Of a stretch of DNA of 64,000 nt, positions 1 to 10,139 are shown piece after piece. The translations under genes were made by a program, and so were the position numbers. Below the pieces are notes generated by a model. It saw only the letters and a list, made by a program, of their open reading frames with translations, did no database searches and was not told the origin of the DNA. How positions within the stretch are numbered: position 1 is the stretch's first letter; every line of letters starts with the position of its first letter. The DNA comes from Luzula sylvatica (lineage: Eukaryota; Streptophyta; Magnoliopsida; Poales; Juncaceae), in the NCBI GenBank assembly GCA_946800325.1, contig OX326960.1, positions 53,714,855 to 53,778,854 on the forward strand, read 5' to 3'.

Positions 1-764
1 CAAGAGATAAGGAACATCAAGAACATTCAAGAAGACGTCAAAGAATTAAGATGTCGAAGAATCAAGAAATCAAGATGTCCAAGAATCAAGAAATCAAGAC
101 GTCGAAGATTTCGAAAGTTGGGATATCACACAATCACCAAATATAGCCCATATGTATCCCTAGACTTTTCTTAGAATTATCAAGCTCAAATAAATTGTTC
201 GAAACATGAAAAACGGGAAATTGGTAAAATTTGGAAACAAAAGTAAGTCCGTTCGAACGAACCACAATGTTCATTTGAACGAACTATTCACTGTCAAAGA
301 GGCTTATTCATTTGAACTAGATCATAGATCTACTTTCGAATCCCTATACTAAACGATTCTCGACTAGCGTGACCGATCACGTGTAGTTCGTTTGTAGTTT
401 GTAATAAGCTAGTTACAAGAATTGTAAATCCCGCCATAGATCGATAAAAACGTGTAAATCGATCTAGGCAAAATCTTGTAAGAGTGATACGGAACTCCGA
501 AAAGGCGAAAGGCATCCCCGGAGACGTAGGTACTTGCAATTTATCGAATCGGTCGATTGTGCAAGTACACGGTGAGTTAAAACTACAAAGCAACTACCTA
601 CCGAACTCCATAAACAAATATCTTGTGTTATTTGCTTTGGTATCGTTTTCTATAAACTAAATTATTTACGCTTCCGCACATACTTAATATTACATACCTT
701 AGCGTGAAATTTGCACCCTAGTATTACCTATTCACCCCCTCTAGGTGATAATTAAAAAAACAAT
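1..764 (+). mobile_element. Copia LTR (3' portion, SIRE-like family), cut by the window edge
   Basis: The stretch ends in CACCCCCTCTAGGTG followed by a primer-binding site, as plant Copia LTRs of the SIRE type do. Its core (about 330-600) is repeated in a second copy at 57940-58250 and, inverted, at 21130-21340: all share the CGTGACCGAT, TCGATCTAGG and CCGGAGACGTA blocks. At 248-320 there are GTTCGAACGAAC-type palindromes like those in the other copies. The 5' end lies outside or is not recognisable. Family assignment is from memory of LTR style and the associated gag. Confidence 0.7.
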
Positions 765-780
765 TGGTATCAGAACGGGA
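765..780 (+). other. Primer-binding site of the first Copia element
   Basis: TGGTATCAGAACGGG directly follows the LTR. It is a one-base variant of TGGTATCAGAGC, the complement of the initiator tRNA-Met 3' end used by most plant Copia elements. It fixes the element's orientation as plus. Confidence 0.8.
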
Positions 781-824
781 ATACTAACCGTCTCTTTGTG
801 TTGTATACAAACTTGTATTCGATT

Positions 825-929
825 ATGGCCACCAACGATAATAGGATGCATATTACATAGCCCGACAAATTGGACGGGAAAAATTGGAATTTTTAGAAGA
901 GATGCATGTTAAATGTATTCACTATCCAA
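825..929 (+). pseudogene. Gag N-terminus of the first Copia element, with two nonsense codons
   Basis: An ATG 60 bases after the PBS opens a frame reading MATNDNRMHIT-stop-PDKLDGKNWNF-stop-KRCMLNVFT. This matches the usual start of plant Copia gag proteins (a 'LDG.NW..WK' motif). Both stops are TAG where a Gln and a Trp codon are expected, the pattern left by C-to-T decay of methylated transposon DNA. The frame is interrupted at 930 by a CACTA-type terminus and resumes after 2531. Confidence 0.65.
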
Positions 930-2531
930 CACTACACCACATATGTTAATTAGGGACAGGCCATCCCAAAATTGCTGTCAGAACAGGGACGGACCGTCTC
1001 AAAATGCGTCCCAAATTTGGTACAGGCCGTACCAAAGCTCAAATACCATCTCAAAATTTTGGTACGGGCCGTCCCAAATTGATTACACTGTCCCAATAGT
1101 TACCTACGGGCCGTACCAAACATACTAAACCGTCCCAAAATTTACCTAGGGCCTTTCCAAATTGAACATGCCGCCCCAAGCTTTTTCGTACGGGCCGTCC
1201 CAATTGCTGCACACCGTCCCAAAACATATCAACAATTTTTTTGAACCATTTTTTGAACAATTTTTTGAAGTTATTTAATGTATTTTTTTGACAGTTTTTG
1301 AACGAGATGCCTTTTTTGATACCATATTCTAATGTGTTTTAACAAAAAAATATGAACAAAAATAATATTGGGTCAGATTATTTAGGGCATATTTTAGGAC
1401 ATATTTTGGGATATATTTTGGACTGATTATTTAATTTTTTTGCAACAGATTTGGTTAGAATTATATTAATTCTAACATTTTTTTCGAAATTTTGCCTGAT
1501 TCGTTTGCAACATAATTTTGGTTAACAACATATTTTGTAAATTTGTCAGATTTGGACTTGAATTAGACTAAATTGTTTGTGTTAATTTCCAACAGATTTT
1601 TTGCTTGAGATTTGGAGAAAGTTGGTTGTTATTTTCGGCAGATTTGGAACAGATTTTGCAAGGGACTTGGCAACATAATTTGCAACATATTCGGTACATA
1701 TTTTGCCTGCTTTTAGAAATTATAGGTCAATTTCGAAATTATAAATTTTATCATATTTTGGACAGATTTGAATGTAATATTTTTTAATTTGTGTTACAAT
1801 GTTATTTAGGCAAATCAAGTTATTGGAGCAAGTTCACTGATTCTGTTAATTGCCGGGAGATAATTGTGTTGGAGTCTTTCGGCAGAGTGAGGCAGTTCAA
1901 TTTGTTGTTTCGCAAAAGGTTAATACAATTTCAGATTTATAATTATAGTTGTATGTAATTGTTAAAATAAATTTTCTAAATTGAACAGATTTGAAAATAG
2001 CGATAAGGTTAAAAGATTGTTAAGTTATAGTGTTAAGTTTTATGTTAGCTAAGATAGATTTAAGGTTATCTAGGATTGTATATAATATTTGTTATTTAAA
2101 ATCAATGTATTTAAGGTTATAATTTGCGTGCTTGCGTGTTTGGTTATTTGTTTGTTGTATTTGTGAAGAATGTTTATGCGTTGTTTGCGTGCCATATTTG
2201 GTTGTTTGCGCGTAATTTGTGCGTTGTATTTGTGTTATTGTTTATGTCGTAGGATTTGGTTGTATTGCGACTTTGAATTTGTTCGTGTGTTTTCGAAATT
2301 TTGCGTGTTTGTATCTTTATAATTATATATGTAATTATATAATTATCTATATAATTATATATATATATATAAATATAATAATAATAATTATTATTATATA
2401 ATAAATAATAATATTTTATATAATAATATGCAATAATAATAAATATAAATATAAATAATAATATTATATAATAAATAATAATAATATATATAATAATCCG
2501 CAATAATAATAAATATAAATAATAATAAATA
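930..2531 (+). mobile_element. CACTA (En/Spm) element fragment, left end, running into AT-rich DNA
   Basis: Position 930 starts CACTACACCACATATG, close to the CACTACAACATATATG terminus of the complete CACTA element at 37394. From 950 to 1215 follow many GGGACGG/CCGTCCC half-palindromes and full copies, the subterminal repeats seen in that element. No transposase frame is visible. The right inverted terminus is absent: 2330-2531 is low-complexity (AT)n and (AAT)n DNA and then gag coding resumes. The fragment therefore interrupts the gag gene but its right end is decayed or deleted. Confidence 0.65.
2325..2531. repeat. AT/AAT microsatellite tract
   Basis: Runs of TA dinucleotides, then ATAATA units with two approximate internal duplications (near 2400-2460 and 2460-2530). 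Open frames here are Tyr/Ile-rich artefacts of the repeat. Confidence 0.85.
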
Positions 2532-3575
2532 ATGGTATCGACCTCCGACACCGACAAAGCACCAAAAATATGTCACGCCACCGAACTCAATTTAACCTCC
2601 GACGTGTACGCCCAAAACTTAATACTTACTCATATGATGGGGTCATTATCTGTACTAGTAGACGGATATACCACATCACATCAAATGTGGCGTGCTCTCC
2701 TTGATAGATTCGAAGGAAACGATCAAATGAAGAGAACCAAATTAATGGGACTCGATCAACAATTTGATAGTTTCCGGATGATCGAAGGTGAATCCGTGGA
2801 TGATATGTACACACACATGAATCATATCAAAAACGGAATCACCGCTCTAGGAGATTCTCTAACAAATTCTCGAGTTTAGTGAAATTGATCCGAGCAATGC
2901 CATCAAGTTGGGAAACTCTTCGAGTCGCGTTAGAGACAATGATGGCTACCCAAGACATCAAGCCGGACGACTATGTGAGTTACTTTCGAAATTTCGAGGC
3001 GAGGCTCAAGCAACTCAACAACGAAGGCGCGTCAACTTCACACCCCAAAGCCGTAGATTTGCCCGTCTTGGATTCTAGCTATGACGAGAGCGTGATGGCT
3101 CTCTAGGTAAGAAAATTTCGTGAATTTATGACTCACGAGAGACGGTTCAACGACAACCGCAAGCGGCAAAACTTGAAGCCATTTTGCTTCGAGTGTAACA
3201 AGAAGGGTCACACAATCGATACATGTTGGATCCTTCACCCCAAGCACGTTTCTTGGAACAAGAAGGAAGATGAACGAAATGATTGGGTGAAGCGTGACTC
3301 ATGACATGAAAGAAGACACGATGACAAAGGTCGCGATAAGAGAAGCAAGGAAAATAACAAGGAGTACTAGAATAAGAAGGCCTACAAAGCTCACGTAGGT
3401 CGATGGGGAGATTCGGATGCTTCGAGCAACTCCTCCGACTCGAAATGCAATTCCGACAACGAACTACCAACGTGGCTCACATGGTGGAAGTTACTCCCTC
3501 TATGGATGATGTGGTCGAGCGAGCCATCCAAGCCATGGTTCTTCGACAAGGTCCCTTGCCGGTACCTACAATGCT
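2532..3575 (+). pseudogene. Copia gag, decayed, with zinc knuckle
   Basis: Gag-like coding sequence continues here with stops and at least one frameshift. The first block (2532-2878) contains 'MWRALLDRFEGND' and 'DDMYTHMNHIKNGITALGD', typical of the plant Copia gag domain. The next (2879-3106) has 'AMPSSWETLRVALE'. At 3184-3225 the frame reads CFECNKKGHTIDTC, a CX2CX4HX4C retroviral-type zinc knuckle that binds RNA in the capsid. Stops occur at 2877, 3104, 3301 and about 3369. The reading frame of 3403-3575 is cut by a solo LTR and continues exactly in frame at 3921. It is the remainder of the gag begun at 825. Confidence 0.75.
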
Positions 3576-3925
3576 TGTTAGGATTGTTGTCGCAAACAAA
3601 CACACAAGAACAACACACGAACACAAATAATTTTACGTGGAAACCCCGAAGGGAAAAAACCACGGTCGCCGGCACTCAAACTATTTTACTATACTGGAGA
3701 AAGAGAGAATACAATTATTGGTATTTGTTGGAATGAATAAAACTCTAGCCTAGCCCTCTATTTATAGCTAAACTCCTACCCAATACAAGAAAATAATCAT
3801 TGCCTAAATTACCATTCAATAATGGCAATAAGAATATATGGAGAACTTTCCTATCTCCTCAAGGTTTCCTTTTTCCAATTTCCTTATCCTCGGGTTTCCA
3901 AAAGTCTCCATACCATAACAATGCT
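3571..3925. mobile_element. Solo LTR, 345 bp, with target-site duplication ATGCT
   Basis: The LTR runs 3576-3920, begins TGTTAGG and ends CATAACA (TG...CA termini). It is flanked by direct copies of ATGCT at 3571-3575 and 3921-3925. Removing LTR plus one ATGCT rejoins the gag reading frame (…PLPVPTM then LSPPPLSS…). No internal region remains, so it is the product of LTR-LTR recombination. A 'TTTATAG' element lies around 3762, consistent with the minus-strand promoter of a small LTR. Lineage not determined. Confidence 0.85.
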
Positions 3926-4247
3926 ATCACCACCTCCACTATCCTCACTAATCTATGAATTTGAGGCTTCACATGACTCCGGTCATGAGGCATATCTAGA
4001 TTCTTTATTTCAATCAATTGGGCCGACCTCGGGTTCAACCTCATCATCTGAATTAAATACCCATTTAGAGCTTGAATCGTCCGATGAATTAGTGCGAGAC
4101 GTTGAGGGATACCGACAAAGCTATGAAAGTAGTGAGAGCACGATACTAGCTCTCAAGGCAAAGCTATATTCTCTTGAATCATCAGTTAAGTCGTACAAGG
4201 CACAACTAAAAGAATTTCAAGGTTTTTCAAAATGTGAATGTCAAGCC
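3921..4247 (+). pseudogene. Copia gag C-terminal part, acidic then coiled coil
   Basis: Continuation of the interrupted gag: 'YEFEASHDSGHEAYLDSLFQ', an acidic Ser/Glu-rich stretch, then a predicted coiled coil (…SESTILALKAKLYSLESS…). The frame stops at 4248-4250, exactly where another LTR terminus (TGAAGGAAATACAG) begins. The natural C-terminus is therefore displaced by a further insertion. Confidence 0.6.
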
Positions 4248-4665
4248 TGAAGGAAATACAGTTATAGACCAACTAGTAGATTGTACACATGAGGATAGAT
4301 GAACGTAAGAGTTCATCGAAATGATTGGATGAACTATAAGATTATGAAGAATTGATAGAAAATACATAGTCCATCATGACGGACTGGTTGGTCAGTCATG
4401 ACGGACCAAAGGGTATTCCTGTACAACCAATCTGTGAGTATAACGTCGTGACGGACTGGTTTGTCCGTCAGGACGGAGCTGCGTCACGACGGACAAGTTG
4501 GTCCGTCATGACGGAGCATAAGAGTAACGGCTATATCAGTACTCGTGACACGTCCGTCACGACGGACCATTTGGTGCGTCATGACGGACTGTGATCCAAA
4601 TTCTGGATGGACAGTTTTTTTTAAGATACTCATTAATTCTCTCTTAATGGTGTCTTGATTATAAG
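4248..4665 (+). mobile_element. LTR U3 fragment with CGTCATGACG palindromes
   Basis: It starts TGAAGGAAATACAG, the 5' terminus shared by all LTRs of the main Copia family in this window, inserted after AAGCC. From 4376 to 4592 it carries about eight palindrome units built on CGTCATGACGG or the variant CGTCACGACGG, separated by 15-50 bases. At 4666 it is cut by an LTR in the opposite orientation. The rest of this LTR is not seen. Confidence 0.65.
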
Positions 4666-5652
4666 TGTTGGGAATTCATCCCGTCCCCGGGCCCGCGCAG
4701 CGGATATGAAGGATAGACGATTACCAGCGTGAAATTGATCACGCACGATGGGTTGATCGCTCGCATCCTTTCCTTCTCCTGTGTCACGTTGGTGACAAGT
4801 CCGTGCGTCCCATACCACATGTCTCCCACCGTCTTGACACGCCTCCAGTTGTCTTTCGTGCGTCCCATGTCCACACTCTTCCACAGCCAACAGTTTTGCT
4901 CCTTCGGTTTGATCACTATCGAAGAGCCACAAGTGTCGCTCCTCTACTTGTATCCACCGTGAGTCAGAGTTCGTCGGTCGTGGGTGCAACTGCCTAGACG
5001 GTGCACCGGCGAACTTGCTTGATTAGATCGATTCTCTACACCGAGAAAAACTCCTTTTCTCGGTTTTCTCTCTTCGCACTCTTTCGCTTTTAGAAAGAAG
5101 ACTCTCAATATTCTGGATTAATATTATTAATTCCACAGGTTGGACTGAATCAATTTGCCATAGAGAGAGAGAGAAAGAGAAACATCCTATTTATATCACA
5201 CAGGATAAGGATGGGCCAAAATGTATGTATATCTAATATACACATTTTCAGACAGAAAACTGCAGACACCCTTTCAGTATTCTGTTGAAACGAAAATATT
5301 AATCGTTCCAACCGACTTTAAACCTTCACGAAAGTTCTAGATAATCTTATTATTTTTCCAACCCAATTTGGCCTGGACCAATTGGAGTTCGGATGCGAAC
5401 GTTACGGACGTTTTACGAACTGTATGTCAAACTGTCGCACCCTTTCGGTATTCCATTAAAACGACACTGATACTTCGTTCAAATGAAAAATATTTCCACA
5501 TTAAGGTTATAGATAATCTTATTATCTATCTAACCCAATTTGAACCATTCAAATTGGATTTTCCTACTGAAAGTTATGACCACAAATGTACGTTTACATT
5601 CGTTCATCCTTATGTACACTTTTACGGTTGATCCGAAACTGTATTTCCTTCA
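4666..5652 (-). mobile_element. 3' LTR of a minus-strand Copia copy
   Basis: It starts TGTTGGGAATTC and ends TTTCCTTCA, the two ends of this family's LTR read in reverse. Compared with the copy at 38971 it lacks about 60 bp between two GAAGG repeats near 4705, a short-repeat-mediated deletion. The minus-strand TATA-like sequence (TATAAATAGGAT) is at about 5185-5196. The adjacent internal sequence begins with the complement of the purine-rich PPT (GAGTGGGAG). Confidence 0.85.
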
Positions 5653-6281
5653 GGCTCCCACTCAATTTCAGATCTACCTAAAAGGTACTCATGCATATCC
5701 AATATGCACGATTTTAGAGAATATAGCTCGTGTATCAAAATACCAAGCTATGCACGTCTCATATGCCAATTTTATAATCAAGCCCGACTTAGTACGACTC
5801 GTTGTGTGACCATGTAGGTTCGGTTAACGATGGCAGTAGGCTGTTTCCAAAGCACTACAAGCCCATGAGCGGGATCTAGTCACTCCATCATGGCTACCCA
5901 TGTTAACACGAAAAATGATTGTGATCATTGTGCCTATCTCGAATAGCGGTTATTAGTTCTCTTGTTAGCGATATCCGTTAGTCAAAAGGCATGGTGGTAG
6001 TCATCCTTATATTTTGATTAACTATACTTATTCCTCGATTCCGAACTGATTGAACAAATTCAATCGATATTAACCGTTAATATCATTGACCATGGCCATG
6101 GTTTTCGTTAATCAATTCATCGAGTGGCCTAAGAGATATCTCTTCCTTTCGGAATAAACAATTCCTATCTTGGAGACTCATATTGAATTTCGTGTTTTGG
6201 ACAATACCCAATCATGACAGTTTTGGCTCCCTGTTACGGTGAGCGTAAGGTCATATCAAAGTATTGTGTTCCGCACGTAAC
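5653..6281 (-). mobile_element. 3' internal non-coding region of the minus-strand Copia copy
   Basis: The sequence matches, in reverse complement, the region between pol and the 3' LTR of the plus copy at 8519-9145, and matches 40027-40655 directly. It holds the PPT complement and no reading frame. It stops abruptly at 6281 within a GTTACG-type motif where a plus-oriented LTR begins. The 5' part of this element is missing. Confidence 0.8.
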
Positions 6282-6830
6282 TGAAGGAATACAGTTTCAG
6301 GTCAACCGTAAAAATATACAAAAGGACACATGAATGTACGCGTTCAAGAAGACAGAATTGGGCGAAATAATACTATGCGTCATGACGCACGATATGGTGC
6401 GTCATGACGCACACAGTGTATACAGTCTACTAGGTTTTGGACTTGGCCAAATTCAGGAAAAATATGGTCGTGCGTCATGACGGACCATATGGTGCGTCAT
6501 GACGCTAGAATGCGTATTTTGTTCAGAGAGCATTTGGACGTCGTGCGTCATGACGCACCATATGGTGCATCATGACGCCCTATGTTAAAATGCAGTTTTC
6601 TGGCAGTTTTGGTACACACGATTTGGTGAGTCCAAAAAGTGCCTTTTGGATGTCCTTATCCTATTGTGTATAAATAGGATGTTTCTCTCTCTACAGTGAT
6701 GTAAGTAAGCAACAAAGTGGTTATTCTGTTCATTGAATCTTCAAGTGAAAGAGAGACACTTTTTGAGAGAAAAGAGAGAAACCAAAAAAAGAGTTTTTCG
6801 GTTACAGAGAATCAATCGAGATTGAGCAAG
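6282..6830 (+). mobile_element. Truncated Copia LTR with as-1-like palindromes
   Basis: It starts TGAAGGAATACAG, carries GTGCGTCATGACGCAC palindromes between 6370 and 6590, a TATAAATAGGAT promoter element at about 6669-6680 and a CT-rich leader, then ends inside U5 ('GAGATTGAGCAAGAG'). At 6830 it is joined directly to reverse-transcriptase coding sequence. PBS, gag, protease and integrase are all deleted. The junction has short homology (AGTTGC versus AGTTCGC in intact LTRs), pointing to illegitimate recombination. Confidence 0.8.
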
Positions 6831-7981
6831 AGTTGCAACGATCCATTTATGGATGGAAGCAAGCTTCTCGGAGTTGGAACATACGTTTCGATGAAGTTAT
6901 ACGAGAATATAATTTCGTGAAAAACGTAGAAGAACCTTGTGTATACAAGAAGGATAGTGGGAGCCGTGTAGTATTTCTTGTACTATATGTAGACGACATC
7001 TTGATCATAGGAAACGACATTCCGATGCTTACGGGTGTTAAGAAGTATTTGAATACTCGTTTCGCTATGAAAGATTTGGGCGAGGCCGCTTATATATTAG
7101 GCGTGAGGATTTATAGAGATAGATCCAAGAAGTTACTCGGCTTGAGTCAAAGCACGTACATCGACAAAGTGTTGAAACGGTTTTCAATGCAAAATTCGAA
7201 GAAATGACTTCTTCCAATGTCGAGTGGCAAATCGTATTCTAAAACTCAATGTCCGACATCGAGCGAAGATAAGAATGCGATGAGTATTGTTCCATATGCT
7301 TCGGCGGTTGGATCAATTATGTATGCCATGATATGTACGCGCCCCGATGTGTCGTATGCATTGAGCGTCGTTTCGCGTTACCAATCTAATCCAGGGGATA
7401 TGCATTGGATCGCGGTTAAGAACATCCTTAAGTACTTACGAAGAACTAAGGATCAATTTCTAATTTATGGTGGAAGGACATCCGGGTTGGTCATCAATGG
7501 ATATACCGACGCCAGTTTCCAAACATGTGTCGATGACTTTCGATCACAAAGCGGATACGTGTTTTGTCTAAATGGTGGAGCGGTAGTTTGGAAGAGTTCC
7601 AAACAACCCACGATAGCAGACTCTACAACTGAATCGGAGTATATTGCGGCTTCCGAAGCGGCATAGGAGGCGGTATGGATCAAGAAATTTGTGACCGAAC
7701 TTGGAGTAGTCCCGAGTATCTCGGAACCTGTAGTTGTGTATTGCGACAATACGGGCGCAATAGTACAGTCCAAGGAACCGAGGGCACATCACCGCTCCAA
7801 GCACATACTCAGAAAATTTCACTTGATCCGTGAGATTTTGCAAAGAAAGGATGTGATCATTGAAAAGATTGATACCGACAGGAATGTTGCGGACCCGTTT
7901 ACTAAGCCACTCTCGCAAGCTAAGCACGATTATCATGCGTAAGCTATAGGTTTGAGATACCTAGAGGAGGAAGAGAGTAGT
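6830..7981 (+). pseudogene. Copia pol fragment: half of reverse transcriptase plus RNase H
   Basis: It is nearly identical to residues about 940-1323 of the intact polyprotein at 26521-30492. It includes the RT active-site YVDD (about 6985-6996), the connection domain, and RNase H residues in YTDAS, TESEY and YCDN. Three nonsense codons break it: TGA at 7205-7207 (Gly in the intact copy), TAG at 7664-7666 (Lys) and TAA at 7940-7942 (Lys). It also reads YGWKQ for YGLKQ. It cannot give a working enzyme. Because the upstream LTR promoter is fused directly in front, the fragment could still be transcribed. Confidence 0.85.
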
Positions 7982-9145
7982 TAGTTATCTAAAACGATAG
8001 TTTCGTGGGACGAGATTAGTCTAATAGATTACTAAACATTGTATCACCCCAAACTTATCTTATAGTAATGCAATTTCAGAATTTTAAATTTTTTTCATTT
8101 TTTGCATTTATCTTATATGAAAACTGTGCGCGGGGTTGTGTAATATGATTACATGAACCTTGATTTGAACTTGTGTGGACGTCGACATGGTTGAGGACCA
8201 TGTGCAGCAAAACCGTCACACTTAAAGTGTCATTTCTAAACATCCCTAGTCGCGGATCAGCTTTCTTAAGAGAGAAGCATTTCTATTATCAGATAATAGA
8301 CTGAACGCCTACACTAGTACGTTAGCCGAGGAGATGATTATGTTTTGCTAATCATGGGACAAAGGTGTTTGTCGAATCGGGAACGTAGATATATGCTAGG
8401 TGACATATATTGGATATGACCGAAACCGCGAGATCATGACATGGTTTAGTCATTATGGATGAACTCGCGACGAGTAGGGTATTAGGTTCTTCAAACTTGA
8501 GGAGATCATTGATTGCGTTACGTGTGTAACACAATGCTTTGATATGATCTTACGCTCACCGTAACAGGGAGTTAAAAGGGTCATCATTGGGGATTGTCCG
8601 AAACACGAAATTCAATGTGATTCTCCAAGATAGGAATTGTTTATTCCGAAAGGAAGAGATATCTCTTAGGCGCCGCTCGATGAGTCGATTAACGAAATCT
8701 GCGGCCGCAGTCAATGATATTAACGGTTAATATCGATTGAAATTTGTTAACTCAACTCGGAATCGGGGAATAAGTGTAGTTAATCAAATTATAAGGATGA
8801 CTATCACCATGCCTTTTGATTAACGGATATCGCAAACAAGAGAACTAATAACCGCTATTCGAGATAGGCACGATGATCACAATCATTATTCATTTAACAT
8901 GGGTAGCTATGATGGAGTAACTAGATCCCGCTCATAAGCTTGTAGGCATTGGAAACAACCTACTGCCATCGTTAATCGAACCTACATGGTCACACAACGA
9001 GTCGTACTAAGTCGGGCTTGATCATAAAATTGGCACATAGGATGTGCATAGCTTGGTATTTGATACGCGAGCTATATTCTCTAAAATCGTGCGTATTGGA
9101 TATGCATGAGTACCTTTTAGGTAGATCTGAAATTGAGTGGGAGAC
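7982..9145 (+). mobile_element. Copia 3' internal non-coding region and polypurine tract
   Basis: This 1.16-kb stretch between the pol stop and the 3' LTR matches 30493-31653 of the intact element. It ends in the polypurine tract GAGTGGGAGAC at 9135-9145, immediately before TGAAAGAAATACAG. The part 8519-9145 is the inverted counterpart of 5653-6281. No coding frame is supported. Confidence 0.8.
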
Positions 9146-10139
9146 TGAAAGAAATACAGTTTCGGATCAACCGTAAAAGTGTACACAAGGATGAACGAAT
9201 GTAAGCGTACATTTGTAGCCATAACTTTCAGTGGGAAAATCCGATTTGAATGGTTCAAATTGGGTTAGATAGATAATGAGATTATCTATAACCTTCATAT
9301 AGAAATATATTTCATATGAACGAAGTATAAGTGTCGTTTATGTGAAATACCGAAAGGGTGCAACAGTATGACATACAGTTAGTAAAACAGTCATAACTTT
9401 TGCATACGAACTCCAATTGGGCCAAATTGGGTTGTGTAGATAATAAGATTATCTACAACTTTCATGTTGGTTGATTTTCTGTCAGAGAAATTTATCAATT
9501 TATCAAATAGGATTAGGATTAGCCAAGAGGCATGTATATTGGATATACATGCCTCTTGGCTAATCCTAATCCTATTAGATATAAATAGGATACTTTCTCT
9601 CTCATCCAAACTAAGTAATTGAGCAATTCATTCTGCCAAAGACACTAAAAGAAAGAGAGAATTCAGATTTAATCTTTCGATAGTGAAAAGGTGCGAAGAG
9701 AGAGAAATCGAGAAAAGAGTTTCTCGAAAGATAGAGAATCAATTCGATCGAGCAAGTTCGCCGTACATCGTCTAGGCAGTTGTACTCGCGACCGGCGTCT
9801 TACGAATCAAGGTGGATACACGTAGAGGAGCAACATCTGAGGCTCTCACGGTTGTGATCGATTCGGACGAGTAGATTGTTTCGGAGACGAAATCAAGCGA
9901 ATCGGCGAAGTCAACGAACGGTGGAATACGCGTGGTGTGGGACGCGCGGATTGTCACCAACGTGACAGAAGATAGAAGGCAGCGATCAACCCTTCTAGTG
10001 CAATCAATTTTGCACCGGTATGAATATATCCTTCTATTGCATCGTACCCTCGAAGTCATGGCGTGATCTCAGGAATCGGGGAATCGAACCGGGCCTTCAT
10101 TCCGCTGCGCGGGCCCGGGGTCAGGGATATTCCCCAACA
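9146..10139 (+). mobile_element. 3' LTR of the deleted plus-strand Copia copy
   Basis: It runs from TGAAAGAAATACAG to ATATTCCCCAACA. Near 9500-9590 it has a local inverted repeat around GGCATGTATATTGGATATACATGCC that is absent in the intact element's LTRs, and the TATAAATAGGAT promoter motif at about 9580-9591. No matching target-site duplication was found beside 10139 (GATTT) and 6282 (GTAAC), so the copy is rearranged rather than a clean insertion. Confidence 0.85.

Noticed and set aside
2174..2576. Tyr/Ile-rich frames on both strands
   Set aside because: Products of (AT)n/(AAT)n low-complexity DNA.
7465..7936. Minus-strand frames of 100-120 codons opposite the Copia RNase H (also 29973-30444)
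   Set aside because: Antisense shadows of pol; identical position in both copies follows from pol conservation.
6282..10139. Clean insertion of a plus-strand Copia into the minus-strand copy
   Set aside because: The bases flanking 6282 (GTAAC) and 10139 (GATTT) do not form a target duplication and the expected continuation of the minus copy is absent to the right, so a rearrangement is more likely.
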